A stretch of DNA of 64,000 nucleotides from Acinetobacter sp. ANC 4204 (GCF_002135205.1 NZ_NEFZ01000007.1:124001-188000); one strand, 5' to 3'. Shown: positions 44,990-55,219, counted from the stretch's first letter. Made by a program: numbers and translations. The notes: generated by a model not told the origin, from the sequence alone.

Positions 44990-45209
44990 AGTATTATTTA
45001 TAAAGTCCAATGATTTTCAACTAGGGGCATATAAAGAAGTTCTTATTAGCAGGCGCTCTTTCAATTCAAACACAGAACTCTAGACTTTATATTTTAATAT
45101 TCAACGACAATTAATAATTTAACAAATGAGAATAATTCTCTTTCATTTTATGGGTTATTTCTTTATATTTATCCCGTTTTTCCAACTATATAAATATTTA
45201 GGGGTACTA

Positions 45210-45878
45210 GTGAAACACTCTTTCATAATTCTTACTTTGGGGCTGTTAATAACTACACTTTCTGGTTGTGCAACATCTCGTGGACTGATTCAAGTCCCTA
45301 CACCTCATAATCCTACATCTTATCAAGAAGTAGCAAATTCTAAAAAAGTAGTGATTGCACTCGTTGAAGATGACCGAACTTTCGAAGATAAACCTGCAAC
45401 TGCCGACATCCCATCTTTAAAAGATGGCTTGGCTAAGGCAACTGAAGCAGATAAAGCAAAAGCTGTTGCTCGTAAAAGAAATGGATATGGAAAAGCTTTA
45501 GGCGATATTTTGTTAGAAAAAGAAACTGTCTCAGAATTATTACAAAAACGTACTACCCTCGCTCTCGAACGATCTGGGTATGTAGTTCTTGAAAATAATG
45601 AAACTAACCGAGCAAATGCCGACTTTGTTCTCAACATTAAAATCAATAAGTTTTGGTCATGGTTCCAACCAGGATTTGCATCCATCAAAATCCATTCTGA
45701 AATTGACACAGATATTAGCAATACAAAAAATTTAGCTGCTGAACCTGTTCATGTTTACAGTAAAGTAGTTAAATCTGCACAAGTTGCCAATGGCACCAAA
45801 TGGATTGAAAATATTGACAATGTCCTAAATGACTACGAAACCAAATTAATATCATCCTTAACAAAAGTAACGCCATAA
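45210..45878 (+). CDS. Putative lipoprotein, unknown function
   Basis: About 222 residues from GTG 45210 (AGGGG 7 nt upstream). The signal peptide KHSFIILTLGLLITTLSGC ends in the lipobox LSGC, so the product should be a lipid-anchored envelope protein. The mature part has ERSGYVVLENNE-like repeats of beta/alpha character and NADFVLNIKINKFWSWFQP, similar in style to YajG/CsgG-like periplasmic lipoproteins, but I cannot name a family. A frame from 45126 adds a hydrophobic extension with no better ribosome site. A hairpin follows. Confidence 0.75.
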   Translation: MKHSFIILTLGLLITTLSGCATSRGLIQVPTPHNPTSYQEVANSKKVVIALVEDDRTFEDKPATADIPSLKDGLAKATEADKAKAVARKRNGYGKALGDILLEKETVSELLQKRTTLALERSGYVVLENNETNRANADFVLNIKINKFWSWFQPGFASIKIHSEIDTDISNTKNLAAEPVHVYSKVVKSAQVANGTKWIENIDNVLNDYETKLISSLTKVTP

Positions 45879-45909
45879 CAGCTTAATTCATATATCCAAG
45901 TATAATTTA

Positions 45910-45943
45910 GATGAATAAAGCCCTAAAAAAGGCTTTATTCATC
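45910..45943 (+). terminator. Hairpin after the lipoprotein gene
   Basis: GATGAATAAAGCC (45910-45922) pairs with GGCTTTATTCATC (45931-45943), a perfect 13-bp stem with an A-rich loop. There is no T-tract after it on the + strand, so termination strength is uncertain. Confidence 0.6.
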
Positions 45944-46281
45944 CACATATTTGGTTTTAAGATAACCCCAAAAGAATCAAACATTGCAAGCCGTAAAGAT
46001 TAATCAATAAATCAGCTACTCACTTTTATTTTTCTATCATAATGGGTGGGTGTGTCAGATTAATCTAGCCATTTTTTATTAAATTCCCCCTCTATATAGA
46101 TGAAAAATTTATGATTCCCCATCAAATAAGTATTTTAATTAAAAAAGGATCTTTCTAATATTCAGCTTAAAATAAATATTTGCAGTAAATACATAGTTAT
46201 TCTATTCAACATACATGCTTTTCTAAGGGAGGAAATCATTAGTGTGAAATTCACCAATTGATTTTATGACTTTTCCACTAA

Positions 46282-46343
46282 CTATTAAGTTCAAGAAGCT
46301 TTTGGACTGCTGTCTGCGCATTTTTTTGCTGAATTTCTAATAA
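46282..46343 (-). pseudogene. C-terminal remnant of an unknown protein
   Basis: On the minus strand the frame reads LLEIQQKNAQTAVQKLLELN then S and a stop. An in-frame TAA (46344-46346) precedes it; CAA to TAA would explain it. The helical peptide looks like a real protein end, but nothing longer is open upstream. Family not recognised. Confidence 0.3.
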
Positions 46344-46504
46344 TTAAATAGCATTACTTCTAAAAAATCATAGTAATGCACAAGTTTAAACCACGTTAAA
46401 TAAATTCCGATACTCGCATTTTGGGTAAAATTTCTATAAACCTATTAGTTTTATTATTATTTTGAGCAGAACGATCACATTTTTTGTAAGGATGTTAGAA
46501 ACAA

Positions 46505-46544
46505 AAAAGCTTACCAAGGCTCTCTCCTTCCTTGATAAGCTTTT
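46505..46544 (-). terminator. Terminator of yceI
   Basis: AAAAGCTTA plus CAAGG on the left pair with CCTTG plus TAAGCTTTT on the right, with one mismatch in the stem. On the minus strand it is followed by a T-run. It lies 12 bp after the yceI stop. Confidence 0.75.
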
Positions 46545-46556
46545 GTATTACAAAAA

Positions 46557-47135
46557 TTATTTTGCAACCGATGCTTCAGTCGTGATATTCACTGTGATCT
46601 TATCACCTACATTCGGCACATAAGCTCCTACACCAAATGCAGAACGGTCAAATGAAGTTGTCGCATTGAAACCAATAGATTGAGCTTTCGTCATTGGATG
46701 CTCACCTTGCTTATTCAATACAGCATCCAATACAACAGGCTTAGTCACGTTTTTAACAGTTAAGTCACCTGTGATTTTGTATTTGTTTGCACCAACCGCT
46801 TGTACTTTAGTACTTTTAAAAGTGATGTTTGGATATTTTGCTGCATCAAAGAAATCTGCACCCTGTAAGTGCTCATCCAAAGCTTTTACATTGGTATTCA
46901 AGCTAGATAATGGAATCGTTACATTCACATACGAATTTGCAGGTTTTGCATTATCAACATTAATGACACCCTGAATGTCGCTAAAGTTTGCAGATGGTGT
47001 TGAAAAACCGAAGTGGTTCCATGAAAACACTGTTGCAGTATGTGTAGGGTCAATTTGATATGCTACAGGTTTCGCCATAGCAAATGTCGTTGCAGTTGCA
47101 ACAGCCAAACCGATTGTTAAAGCTTTAAAGTTCAT
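46557..47135 (-). CDS. yceI: YceI-family periplasmic lipocalin-like protein
   Basis: A 192-residue protein. A signal peptide (MNFKALTIGLAVATATTFAM, ending near AMA) is followed by the YceI domain: YQIDPTHTATVFSWNHFGFS, FKSTKVQAVG, YKITGDLTVKNVTKPVVLDA and TSFDRSAFGVGAYVP. Family members bind polyisoprenoids such as ubiquinone-8 in the periplasm. It is monocistronic, with a terminator after it. Confidence 0.92.
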   Translation of the reverse strand: MNFKALTIGLAVATATTFAMAKPVAYQIDPTHTATVFSWNHFGFSTPSANFSDIQGVINVDNAKPANSYVNVTIPLSSLNTNVKALDEHLQGADFFDAAKYPNITFKSTKVQAVGANKYKITGDLTVKNVTKPVVLDAVLNKQGEHPMTKAQSIGFNATTSFDRSAFGVGAYVPNVGDKITVNITTEASVAK

Positions 47136-47240
47136 GTTTTTATCTCACACTGGAATACTGTTTAGTTTATAGAGTTTTACAGCGAATACACCCATAAAGA
47201 TAAAACGATATGTTGCAAGTTTAGAACGATAAATTTGTTC

Positions 47241-47268
47241 TAAAATGTAGTCTTAGCACTACATTTTA
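47241..47268 (-). terminator. AT-rich hairpin at the end of the GNAT remnant
   Basis: TAAAATGTAGT (47241-47251) and ACTACATTTTA (47258-47268) form a perfect 11-bp stem. It overlaps the remnant's stop codon (47259-47261). Confidence 0.5.
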
Positions 47269-47597
47269 TATTGAATAAAACCTGTTTTCTTCGCGACTTT
47301 ATTATAGAGTTGCTGAGCGACTAAATTATTCTGATGGGTAAGCCAATAGACTCGATCACATGCTCGCTTTTCGGTATGCATTTTGACATGTTCGATTAAA
47401 GCTCTTGCAACCCCTAGCCCACGATACTCCTCATGCGTAAATAGATCTTGTAGATATGCATAAGGCTTTAACGTCCAACAACTATCATGTTCGATCACAT
47501 GCACAATGCCTACAATTTGCTCATCGAGTTTCGTGGAAAAACCATACATATGTACAAGCTTAGGATCGGTAAGTTTATTCCATGTATGTTCAAAGAT
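47259..47597 (-). pseudogene. 5'-truncated GNAT acetyltransferase
   Basis: The longest ATG frame gives 96 residues (MYGFSTKLDEQIVG onward) with intact motif A, LQDLFTHEEYRGLGVARALI, and motif B, HQNNLVAQQLYNKV. The same frame stays open further upstream and reads IFEHTWNKLTDPKLVH before a TAA at 47598-47600, which is typical GNAT sequence without a start. Family members are about 145-155 residues, so roughly the first 35-40 are missing. It could still make a short protein from the internal ATG, but I judge it a pseudogene. Confidence 0.65.
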
Positions 47598-47779
47598 TTA
47601 CTGATCCAGATCAGCCAGATAAAACGTTGATAGGCCTGCTACAACACCAGCCAATAGGACTGATTTATTTCGTCCAGTCGCACAATTTGAATATTTTTCT
47701 ACATCTTATTTTGATCCGATCTTTCGTAACATTTCGTTTTTCTATTGTTCATATTTAAACCGAAATCTACCCAAAGAAA

Positions 47780-47809
47780 AAGCCTTATTGAATCACTTCA
47801 ATAAGGCTT
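47780..47809 (-). terminator. Terminator after the 71-residue gene
   Basis: AAGCCTTATTGAA (47780-47792) and TTCAATAAGGCTT (47797-47809) make a perfect 13-bp stem with a TCAC loop, followed on the minus strand by a T-rich run. Confidence 0.85.
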
Positions 47810-47828
47810 CTTTTAGACGTGAAAACCA

Positions 47829-48044
47829 TCATAATTTTTCAATCAAAATCCGATCAATCAGCTTCATACCCGTCTGTTTTTCATGGTTTTTACGGCGAAT
47901 CTTAATTTGCTTATCCTCTGCCAAGTCTTGCAATAGTAGTTCAACCGCCACCATCGCTTCCAAAGGTAGATCTGGTCCAATCCACTTCTGTTCGCCCGCA
48001 TCCATTAACACGACTTCGTCATGAATTTGATCATATAAGCTCAT
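47829..48044 (-). CDS. Small conserved hypothetical protein
   Basis: A 71-residue soluble protein, MSLYDQIHDEVVLMDAGEQK onward, with an acidic N-half (LEAMVAVELLLQDLAED) and a basic C-half (KIRRKNHEKQTGMKLIDRIL). No known motif. A ribosome site (AGGTG) precedes the ATG and a strong terminator follows, which supports a real gene. The function is unknown. Confidence 0.7.
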   Translation of the reverse strand: MSLYDQIHDEVVLMDAGEQKWIGPDLPLEAMVAVELLLQDLAEDKQIKIRRKNHEKQTGMKLIDRILIEKL

Positions 48045-48111
48045 ATCTTCACCTAAAATTTATGCAACTACTGGCATCAGTATTTTGCATGTTGTATATG
48101 TCATTCAAAAT

Positions 48112-48142
48112 AAAAGACGCCCCTAAACTGGGGCGTCTTTTT
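48112..48142 (-). terminator. Terminator of tkt
   Basis: AAAAGACGCCCC pairs with GGGGCGTCTTTT around a 6-nt loop; GC-rich stem with A/T flanks, 20 bp past the tkt stop. Confidence 0.9.
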
Positions 48143-48161
48143 AACAGTCAACCGAGGGGGA

Positions 48162-50150
48162 TTAAGCTGTCAATTCTTTTACTGCAGCAACGACCGCTTC
48201 AGTGGTAATACCGAAGTATTGGTATAAGTCTTTCGCTGGTGCAGATTCACCATAAGTCGTCATACCAATTACACGACCATCAAGACCTACAAACTTCCAC
48301 CAGTAGTCTACGTGCGCTGCTTCAACAGCAACACGTGCACGAATATTTGATGGAAGAACCGCTTCACGGTACGCTACATCTTGCTTCACAAATTCTTCTG
48401 CGCATGGCATAGATACGACACGCACACCTTCAAGCTGTGCATGTGCTTCCATTGCTAAAGATACTTCAGAGCCTGTCGCGATAATAATCGCTTTTAATTC
48501 GCCCTTTTCTTCAGCCAATACATAACCACCTTTCGCTACATTTGCAATTTGTGCATCTGTACGTGCTTGGAATGGTAGGTTTTGACGAGAGAAGATCAAC
48601 GCAGTTGGGCCTTCTGAACGTACAAGTGCAGATTTCCAAGACACAGCGGCTTCAACGGTGTCACATGGACGCCAAGTATTTAAGTTTGGTGTACCGCGTA
48701 AAGATGCAATTTGCTCTACAGGTTGATGCGTTGGACCATCTTCACCCAAACCAATTGAGTCATGTGTATATACATGGATTACACGTTGTTTCATCAACGC
48801 AGACATACGTACTGCATTACGCGCATATTCCATAAACATAAGGAATGTTGCAACGTAAGGAATGAAACCACCGTGAAGCGCAACACCGTTTGCAATTGCA
48901 GTCATACCAAACTCACGTACGCCATAGTGTACGTAGTTACCCGCTGGATTGTCTTGAACACCTTGGCAACCTTTCCAAAGTGTTAAGTTAGAACCAGCCA
49001 AGTCCGCAGAACCGCCTAATAATTCAGGCAATAATGGACCGAATGCTTGCAATGTGTTTTGGCTTGCTTTACGTGTAGCAATGGTTTCGGCTTTTGCATT
49101 AGTTTCAGCAATAAACGCATCGGCTTGAGCCAGAAATTCAGCTGGCAATTCACCTGAAAGGCGACGTTTCAATTCAACTGCTTCAGTTGGATATTTTGCT
49201 GCATATTGCGCAAATAACTCATCCCAAGCCGCTTCAGAAGCTGTGCCTTTTGCTTTTGCATCCCATGCTGCATAAACGTCAACAGGAATTTCAAATGGAC
49301 CTTCTGCCCAACCTAATGCTTCACGTGTTAATGCGATTTCGTCATTACCAAGTGGCGCACCGTGACAGTCTTCTTTACCTTGTTTGTTTGGTGAACCTAG
49401 GCCAATAATCGTTTTGCAGATAATGATCGTTGGTTTTTTCGTTTCAGCTTTTGCTTGCAAAGTTGCAGCACGTAATGCATCTGCATCATGACCATCAGCT
49501 TTAAGAACTTGCCAACCGTAAGCCAAGAAACGTTGCTCTGTATCGTCAGAGAACCAACCTTCTACTTCACCATCAATCGAAATACCGTTGTCGTCATAGT
49601 AAGCAATCAGTTTACCCAGACCTAAAGTACCTGCAAGTGAACATGCTTCATGAGAAACACCTTCCATTAAACAGCCATCACCTAAGAAGCAATAAGTGAA
49701 ATGGTCAACAACACTTAAGCCATCTTTATTGAACTGCGCTGCTAAAGTTTTTTCAGCTAAAGCAAAACCAACTGCGTTTGCAATCCCCTGACCAAGCGGA
49801 CCAGTCGTAGTTTCAATACCTGGCGCATAACCTAATTCTGGGTGACCCGGCGTTTTAGAGTGCAGTTGACGGAATGCTTTTAAATCTTCAATTGATAAAT
49901 CATAGCCCGTAAGGTGCAATAACGCATATTGCAGCATAGAGCCATGACCATTTGATAGTACAAAACGGTCACGGTTCGCCCATTGTGGGTTAGTCGGGTT
50001 ATGGTTGAAAAACTCACGCCATACCACATCAGCGATATCAGCCATCCCCATTGGCGCACCTGGATGTCCAGAGTTTGCTTTTTGCACAGCATCCATTGCC
50101 AATACACGAATTGCGTTTGCAATACGACGTTCGTTAAGCGGGGTTGTCAT
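48162..50150 (-). CDS. tkt: Transketolase
   Basis: A 662-residue thiamine-diphosphate enzyme of the pentose phosphate pathway, transferring two-carbon units between ketoses and aldoses. Seen: [20 protein letters not shown] at the N-terminus, the ThDP motif [13 protein letters not shown] to [25 protein letters not shown] in the Pyr domain, and [10 protein letters not shown]-like [10 protein letters not shown] in the C-terminal domain. The length is standard. The 720 bp upstream to metK carry divergent promoters. Confidence 0.97.
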   Translation of the reverse strand: MTTPLNERRIANAIRVLAMDAVQKANSGHPGAPMGMADIADVVWREFFNHNPTNPQWANRDRFVLSNGHGSMLQYALLHLTGYDLSIEDLKAFRQLHSKTPGHPELGYAPGIETTTGPLGQGIANAVGFALAEKTLAAQFNKDGLSVVDHFTYCFLGDGCLMEGVSHEACSLAGTLGLGKLIAYYDDNGISIDGEVEGWFSDDTEQRFLAYGWQVLKADGHDADALRAATLQAKAETKKPTIIICKTIIGLGSPNKQGKEDCHGAPLGNDEIALTREALGWAEGPFEIPVDVYAAWDAKAKGTASEAAWDELFAQYAAKYPTEAVELKRRLSGELPAEFLAQADAFIAETNAKAETIATRKASQNTLQAFGPLLPELLGGSADLAGSNLTLWKGCQGVQDNPAGNYVHYGVREFGMTAIANGVALHGGFIPYVATFLMFMEYARNAVRMSALMKQRVIHVYTHDSIGLGEDGPTHQPVEQIASLRGTPNLNTWRPCDTVEAAVSWKSALVRSEGPTALIFSRQNLPFQARTDAQIANVAKGGYVLAEEKGELKAIIIATGSEVSLAMEAHAQLEGVRVVSMPCAEEFVKQDVAYREAVLPSNIRARVAVEAAHVDYWWKFVGLDGRVIGMTTYGESAPAKDLYQYFGITTEAVVAAVKELTA

Positions 50151-50870
50151 AGGTCAGAGTCCAAACAAATGATTTAAAGAGTAAGATGAATAGAATTCAA
50201 AGATAGGTGTATTGTCTTAAAAAAAGAGGAATGGGTAAAGCCTAATGGACAATATTTCGCTATTTATTCATCATCAATGTCTAATAAATGCGGGCATTGC
50301 CTAAAATCACAACAATTTCACTCAGAAATGCCTCACTAGCTTTTCTCTGGTTCAAATCCCATACGATAGAATCTTCAACTTTTAAAAACAAAGCTCAATC
50401 ATCCTATTCACTAATCAGAACAAACCGTTATCTTTGAGTATCAAACACATCACAGCATACATTTGTATTTTTTACATACAATTAAACACGCATGGTGAAT
50501 TTTATTCATTTTTTTAGATTTTTCATGAATTAGGACAAATTATAGATTCTTTTCTGATACATATTTTGAGCATTTTTTATTTAATGCTAAAACAAGAAAA
50601 CCAATAAAAAACAAGTCAAGTTTTTGTTTTATATTAAAATATAAACAGCGCATAACACTCCAAAATACATGCCTCTATATTTTGAAGAAAAACCCGTTAA
50701 TTTGCCATTTCGAACTAAAAATAAACGCTATATCAATTTTTTAGATGCCTATATCAGATAAAAAGTCGTTGAATTGAAATAAATTCAGTCATTTTGGTCG
50801 TGTAGAACTGGCTCAAACGGCTAAGTCGATGTACCATATTGCGTCTTTTAAATTAACTGTGATAGGACTT
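50151..50870. other. Divergent tkt/metK intergenic region, 720 bp
   Basis: AT-rich DNA with no gene I can support. It must hold promoters for tkt and metK and a long metK leader. I found no SAM-riboswitch-like structure by eye. Confidence 0.6.
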
Positions 50871-52037
50871 ATGCGCGAGTACGCTGTATTTACCTCGGAA
50901 TCTGTAAGCGAAGGCCATCCAGATAAAATGGCTGACCAAATCAGTGATGCTATCTTGGATGCGATCTTAAAAGAAGACCCATATGCGCGGGTTGCTTGTG
51001 AAACGCTTGTAAAAACGGGTGCGGTAGTACTTGCCGGTGAAATCACAACAACTGCAAATGTTGACTTTGAAGCAGTAGTACGCCAAACCGTAAATGGCAT
51101 TGGCTATCACCATTCTGACCTAGGTTTTGATGGTTCAACCTGTGCTGTGATCAACATGATTGGTAAACAGTCACCAGAGATTGCTCAAGGTGTAGACCGC
51201 CAAAAGCCTGAAGATCAAGGCGCAGGTGACCAAGGTTTAATGTTTGGTTATGCAAGCCGTGAAACTGACGTGCTTATGCCTGCTCCAATTTCATACGCAC
51301 ACCGTTTAATGGAAAAGCAAGCTGAACTACGTCGCAGTGGTGCTTTACCATGGTTACGTCCAGATGCAAAAAGCCAAGTGACTTTTGCTTATGAAAATGG
51401 CATGCCTGTTCGTTTAGACGCAGTGGTTCTGTCTACCCAGCACGATCCTGAAATTTCTCAAAGCAACTTAAAAGAAGCTGTGATTGAAGAAATCGTGAAA
51501 AAAGTAATTCCTGCTGAGATGTTCCATGCAGACACCAAATTCCACATCAACCCAACAGGAATGTTTGTGATTGGTGGCCCAGTGGGCGACTGTGGTTTAA
51601 CAGGCCGTAAAATCATCGTAGACACCTACGGTGGTATGGCACGTCACGGTGGTGGTGCTTTCTCTGGTAAAGATCCATCTAAAGTTGACCGTTCTGCTGC
51701 TTACGCAGGTCGTTATGTTGCGAAAAACATTGTAGCTGCGGGTCTTGCAGACAAATGTGAAATCCAAGTGTCGTATGCCATTGGTGTGGCTGAGCCAACG
51801 TCTATTTCAATCAATACCTTCAATACAGCAAAAGTATCTGAAGAGCTGATCATTGCATTAGTCCGTGAACACTTCGACTTACGTCCATACGGTATCACTC
51901 GTATGCTTGACCTCATTCAACCGATGTATAAGCAAACTGCTGCTTATGGTCACTTCGGTCGCGAAGGTTCAGATACTGCATTTACATGGGAAAAAACTGA
52001 CAAAGTGGAAGCGCTTAAAGCTGCAGCTGGTCTATAA
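50871..52037 (+). CDS. metK: S-adenosylmethionine synthetase
   Basis: 388 residues from ATG 50871 ([20 protein letters not shown]). It makes SAM from methionine and ATP. Signatures: [36 protein letters not shown] and [21 protein letters not shown] longer frame from 50829 has no ribosome site and adds residues absent from the family. It is monocistronic, with a strong terminator. Confidence 0.97.
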   Translation: MREYAVFTSESVSEGHPDKMADQISDAILDAILKEDPYARVACETLVKTGAVVLAGEITTTANVDFEAVVRQTVNGIGYHHSDLGFDGSTCAVINMIGKQSPEIAQGVDRQKPEDQGAGDQGLMFGYASRETDVLMPAPISYAHRLMEKQAELRRSGALPWLRPDAKSQVTFAYENGMPVRLDAVVLSTQHDPEISQSNLKEAVIEEIVKKVIPAEMFHADTKFHINPTGMFVIGGPVGDCGLTGRKIIVDTYGGMARHGGGAFSGKDPSKVDRSAAYAGRYVAKNIVAAGLADKCEIQVSYAIGVAEPTSISINTFNTAKVSEELIIALVREHFDLRPYGITRMLDLIQPMYKQTAAYGHFGREGSDTAFTWEKTDKVEALKAAAGL

Positions 52038-52052
52038 GTTTGATTCCAAAAG

Positions 52053-52077
52053 AAACCCGCTTAATGCGGGTTTTTTT
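52053..52077 (+). terminator. Terminator of metK
   Basis: AAACCCGC pairs with GCGGGTTT around TTAAT, followed by a run of seven T in total. Confidence 0.92.
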
Positions 52078-52133
52078 ATTTTCACTGATGGAAAATAGCC
52101 CATCAGTTCAATCGTGAAGTCATTGAACATCAC

Positions 52134-52379
52134 TTACTTTGGTTTATTTTCATGATTAAGCACATCAAAAAGTGAAGTCACAGCGGTAGGTTCACTATTT
52201 CGATCCGTCAAATAAACTTGTACAGATTTAACAATAATGGCCGCTGCTAAACATGCAACAATACAGAAAATCCAAAATCCAAAAGGGCTTCTAATATTGT
52301 GTGATCCACAGTTTGGGCAGTCTTTGTCTGTTGATGCGACAACTGTTTCGCAACAAGCGCAGTGATATTGATAGAGCAT
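52134..52379 (-). CDS. Small membrane protein with a zinc ribbon
   Basis: 81 residues from ATG 52379 (GGGGGAAAG upstream). The N-terminal YHCACCETVVASTDKDCPNC has two CxxC pairs, a zinc ribbon; GFWIFCIVACLAAAIIVKSV is a TM helix. The C-terminal tail is polar. A longer in-frame ATG at 52427 adds 16 basic residues and is less likely. The function is unknown; it resembles single-pass zinc-ribbon proteins found widely in bacteria. Confidence 0.7.
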   Translation of the reverse strand: MLYQYHCACCETVVASTDKDCPNCGSHNIRSPFGFWIFCIVACLAAAIIVKSVQVYLTDRNSEPTAVTSLFDVLNHENKPK

Positions 52380-52693
52380 AACTTTCCCCCTTTGTTTTCT
52401 TACTTTCTTGTTTTTATTGTCCATCACCCTGCCTCACAGAATGTTAGATTAATTTATCTTATGTGAGTATTTGTTGAGGCACAAGTACCATTAACCTGAA
52501 ATGCTGTCAGCAAAAACTTACACCGTAAAACTAATCAACTGAATTAAAAACAATTCCTTGTTATAACACCCAATCATGACAATTTCATTTTGTAACATAA
52601 TAGTTTTTGACGTATTCCATCATATTTGCTTAAAACCCTTTAGTTTTCTAGCGATTGTTTATTAAAATACGATGCAACGATGAGGAAGAAAGA

Positions 52694-52906
52694 ATGGTTC
52701 AGTTGATCAAAAAAGGCGGTTTACGCGAACGTGCCAACCGTAGTCGTAGCTATAAGGGCTCAGAAAATACCGAAGCGACATTGCAGCCTAACCGTTATAC
52801 ACAGAGTAAAAAAGACGAGGCCTCCACCTTGGAACAGATCCCATCATCTAAAGAACTTAAAGAGAACTTAGATGTAGATTGCAAGAGCATCATACCAAAG
52901 CCATAA
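52694..52906 (+). CDS. Small basic hypothetical protein
   Basis: 70 residues from ATG 52694 (GAGGAAGAAAG just upstream). It is basic at the N-terminus (MVQLIKKGGLRERANRSRSY) and hydrophilic throughout; no motif recognised. Its 3' end overlaps the end of the convergent LysE-family gene by 39 bp. The clear ribosome site supports it, but it could be a chance frame. Confidence 0.5.
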   Translation: MVQLIKKGGLRERANRSRSYKGSENTEATLQPNRYTQSKKDEASTLEQIPSSKELKENLDVDCKSIIPKP

Positions 52907-53509
52907 AGCAAAAATCAGGAACAACCCACCAGAAAAAATGTCGATATAACTTCCTGAACGCTGATAAGCCGCCTTAATTTTAGGTAATGACAAAAGCATC
53001 ATCAACAATGCAAAAGTCATAAAAGTTTGAATTGGAATAATCACCGCAAGCTGCATTTTTAAGTAAGGACTTGCGCTAGAACTCAAGGCTAGTGAAAACA
53101 CACTACTAAAATAAATCAGCGTTTTCGGGTTGGACAAGTTCGTCAGCAACCCTGACATGAAATAATGGTTGGCCTTCGGTGTAGCCAGTTTTTGACCATC
53201 ATCCAGCATTGCGTCTTGCTGTATTGTGTTGATGCCTGTTTTCAACATGAACCAGCCCATACGTGCGAGAAACACCCCACCAACCAACATCAATAGCTGT
53301 TGAATCCATGGCATTTTGTCGATGAGTACAGTAAAACCTAACAAGGTTAAAACCACCCAAACCACGATGCCAACGGAAATACCTAAGATAGTTTTTAACG
53401 TATTTTTTTGTGTGGTCGAAGCTGAACTTTTGGCAATCAGTAAAACATCAGGACCGGGACTAAGCTGTGCAACAAAATGCAAAGCACAAATCGTGAAAAG
53501 CAATGACAT
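52868..53509 (-). CDS. LysE/RhtB-family amino acid exporter
   Basis: A 213-residue inner-membrane protein with about six TM helices. The N-terminal FVAQLSPGPDVLLIAKSSAS is the LysE/RhtB signature (PGPD), and GLLTNLSNPKTLIYFSSVFS is the second family motif. The substrate (homoserine, threonine, lysine or other) cannot be told. Its stop overlaps the end of the convergent small gene. Confidence 0.88.
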   Translation of the reverse strand: MSLLFTICALHFVAQLSPGPDVLLIAKSSASTTQKNTLKTILGISVGIVVWVVLTLLGFTVLIDKMPWIQQLLMLVGGVFLARMGWFMLKTGINTIQQDAMLDDGQKLATPKANHYFMSGLLTNLSNPKTLIYFSSVFSLALSSSASPYLKMQLAVIIPIQTFMTFALLMMLLSLPKIKAAYQRSGSYIDIFSGGLFLIFALWLWYDALAIYI

Positions 53510-53594
53510 AAAAAGAAGTATAATTTTAAAAAATAATTATATCGTTTGTTATATTTATTTTAAATCATCAACACCTCAACATTTTTAAAGCAAT

Positions 53595-53622
53595 AAAAAA
53601 AGCCGAGTTTGAACTCGGCTTT
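53595..53622 (-). terminator. Terminator of fxsA
   Basis: AAAGCCGAGTT pairs with AACTCGGCTTT around a 2-nt TG loop, with an A-run on the left that gives a T-run on the minus strand. It lies 16 bp beyond the fxsA stop. Confidence 0.85.
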
Positions 53623-53638
53623 AAAATTAGGCATGAAA

Positions 53639-54220
53639 TTATTTATTCACATCTTTCATTTCAATTTTTTTCGCATCGGGCGTTACTTCTCGTGCTTCGC
53701 CATCAATAATACTCGAGTCACGGTAGCCTGAACCACCCTGCTGTTGCTGCATTTCCTGCATCTGACGCATGATGTCTGCAAATGGGTTTTGACCTTGAGC
53801 CCCACCGCCCATGCCATTCATATCGCCCATCATGCCACCCATCATTTTTTCCATCATCGTTTGTTGACGCTTCATCATCACTTTCATCAATGCGCCTGTC
53901 ATGGCTTTTTGCACCGCAGGGATAAGTAAAAGCACAGCTAGCACGTCCGTTAGCAAACCAGGAATCAATAAAAGAAAACCTGCAATAATTTTAGGTAGAT
54001 TACTGGTTAATGCAGGATCACCGCTCATCTGCCCTGTTTGCATTTGCTGCATTTGCGGCATTAAACCTGCTGAGTACTTGCGAATCAGGCTCATACCAAT
54101 AAAGAAAGCAGCAATAAACCAGAAGAATACGTACCACATACTACCAACGAGGTCGCCCACGCCAATCCATACGAAAACTTCGAGAATGACACCAGCCAAT
54201 ATAAAAAGAAATAATTTCAT
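53639..54220 (-). CDS. fxsA: FxsA-family membrane protein
   Basis: 193 residues from ATG 54220 (MKLFLFILAGVILEVFVWIG). It is FxsA-like, with three or more TM segments in the first 110 residues (GVILEVFVWIGVGDLVG; FLLLIPGLLTDVLAVLLLIP is the family's second hallmark) and a cytoplasmic tail rich in Met and Gln (MMKRQQTMMEKMMGGMMGDM). FxsA reduces T7 exclusion by F plasmid when overproduced in E. coli; its normal role is unclear. The Met/Gln tail is longer than usual. Confidence 0.88.
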   Translation of the reverse strand: MKLFLFILAGVILEVFVWIGVGDLVGSMWYVFFWFIAAFFIGMSLIRKYSAGLMPQMQQMQTGQMSGDPALTSNLPKIIAGFLLLIPGLLTDVLAVLLLIPAVQKAMTGALMKVMMKRQQTMMEKMMGGMMGDMNGMGGGAQGQNPFADIMRQMQEMQQQQGGSGYRDSSIIDGEAREVTPDAKKIEMKDVNK

Positions 54221-54342
54221 GAAAATTAATCTAATCTCAACAAAATGAATAAGGTGCAATGATCAACTGCTCAATCTACATCAAGCTTTTTTCATCCGCT
54301 TATGTAACAATATGGGCATATTATTTTTTTTAAAGGGCTTGC

Positions 54343-54888
54343 ATGTCATTAATTATTGGTATTGACCCCGGTTCTCGCCTCACAGGCTACGGTATTATTC
54401 AAAAAGAAGGTCAAAAACTAATTTTTGTCGATGCTGGCACCATTCGTACTGAAACAGCTGAAATGCCTGAGCGTCTAAAGCGTATTTTTGCAGGGATTGA
54501 TCGTATTGTAAAATTTCATGGTCCAACTGAAGCTGCTGTTGAACAAGTCTTTATGGCACAAAACCCTGACTCTGCACTGAAGCTCGGGCAAGCACGTGGT
54601 GCCGCAATTGCTGCACTAGTAAACCTAGACTTACAAGTTGCCGAATACACAGCCCGTCAAATTAAACAGTCTGTGGTCGGTTACGGTGCTGCAGATAAAG
54701 AACAAGTACAAATGATGGTGATGAAACTTTTAAACCTAAGCATCAAACCACAGCAAGATGCCGCCGATGCGCTTGCTGCTGCCATCTGTCATGCGCATGC
54801 TTCGGGCAGTATGACCAAACTTGCTGTACTCAATGCTTTAGGCGGCATGGCACGTGGACGCAGCCGTAGTAGCTCTCGTCGACGCTAA
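54343..54888 (+). CDS. ruvC: Holliday junction resolvase RuvC
   Basis: A 181-residue endodeoxyribonuclease that cuts Holliday junctions with RuvAB. The catalytic acidic residues are in [13 protein letters not shown] (Asp7), [20 protein letters not shown] and [16 protein letters not shown] (Asp residues). The C-terminus is basic ([13 protein letters not shown]), slightly longer than usual. ruvA and ruvB are not in the window. Confidence 0.95.
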   Translation: MSLIIGIDPGSRLTGYGIIQKEGQKLIFVDAGTIRTETAEMPERLKRIFAGIDRIVKFHGPTEAAVEQVFMAQNPDSALKLGQARGAAIAALVNLDLQVAEYTARQIKQSVVGYGAADKEQVQMMVMKLLNLSIKPQQDAADALAAAICHAHASGSMTKLAVLNALGGMARGRSRSSSRRR

Positions 54889-54892
54889 TGAA

Positions 54893-55219
54893 TTAAGTGA
54901 CATAGCCTTTAAAATCTTTACGCATTTCACGTACCGAAGGTGCTTTGGGATAAGTAGCGATCAGCATTCTTCCCGAAGTGCGCAAATTTTTCTTTTGAGC
55001 AGGGTCAATACGGATAAAGACCAACTCTTCTGGTTCATTGCGATGGTTGATCTCACAAATCATAATGGTGTAATTTTTTTCAATCACTTTATAACGACTA
55101 AATGCCTGTTGCACAATTTGCTTAAAGTTTTTTTGCCCACCTGTTGGTGCAAGTTGAGTGTAAATCACCAAAAGTATACATGCACCAACCACCAAGGCGA
55201 CCAGTAAGTATTTATCCAC
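54893..55219 (-). CDS. Hypothetical single-pass membrane protein
   Basis: A 108-residue protein with a GTG start (GGGGGAAGA immediately upstream). An N-terminal TM helix (YLLVALVVGACILLVIY) is followed by a soluble domain with no recognised motif (IDPAQKKNLRTSGRMLIATY). It converges with ruvC (stops 4 bp apart). The good ribosome site suggests it is real. The function is unknown. Confidence 0.65.
   Translation of the reverse strand: MDKYLLVALVVGACILLVIYTQLAPTGGQKNFKQIVQQAFSRYKVIEKNYTIMICEINHRNEPEELVFIRIDPAQKKNLRTSGRMLIATYPKAPSVREMRKDFKGYVT

Larger units (their letters stand above)
44662..45209. other. Gene-poor intergenic stretch
   Basis: About 550 bp of AT-rich DNA. It holds a bidirectional terminator (44744-44783) and a short coding remnant (44883-44989). 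The rest, up to the lipoprotein start, shows no convincing gene; it probably contains the lipoprotein promoter. Confidence 0.7.
45879..46556. other. AT-rich stretch of 680 bp without an intact gene
   Basis: It contains the hairpin at 45910-45943, a 21-codon minus-strand remnant (46282-46343) and the yceI terminator (46505-46544). I see nothing else that supports a gene. Confidence 0.65.

Noticed and set aside
50340-50380. GGTTCAAATCCC resembling a tRNA T-loop
   Set aside because: No T-arm stem pairing, no acceptor stem and no anticodon arm around it.
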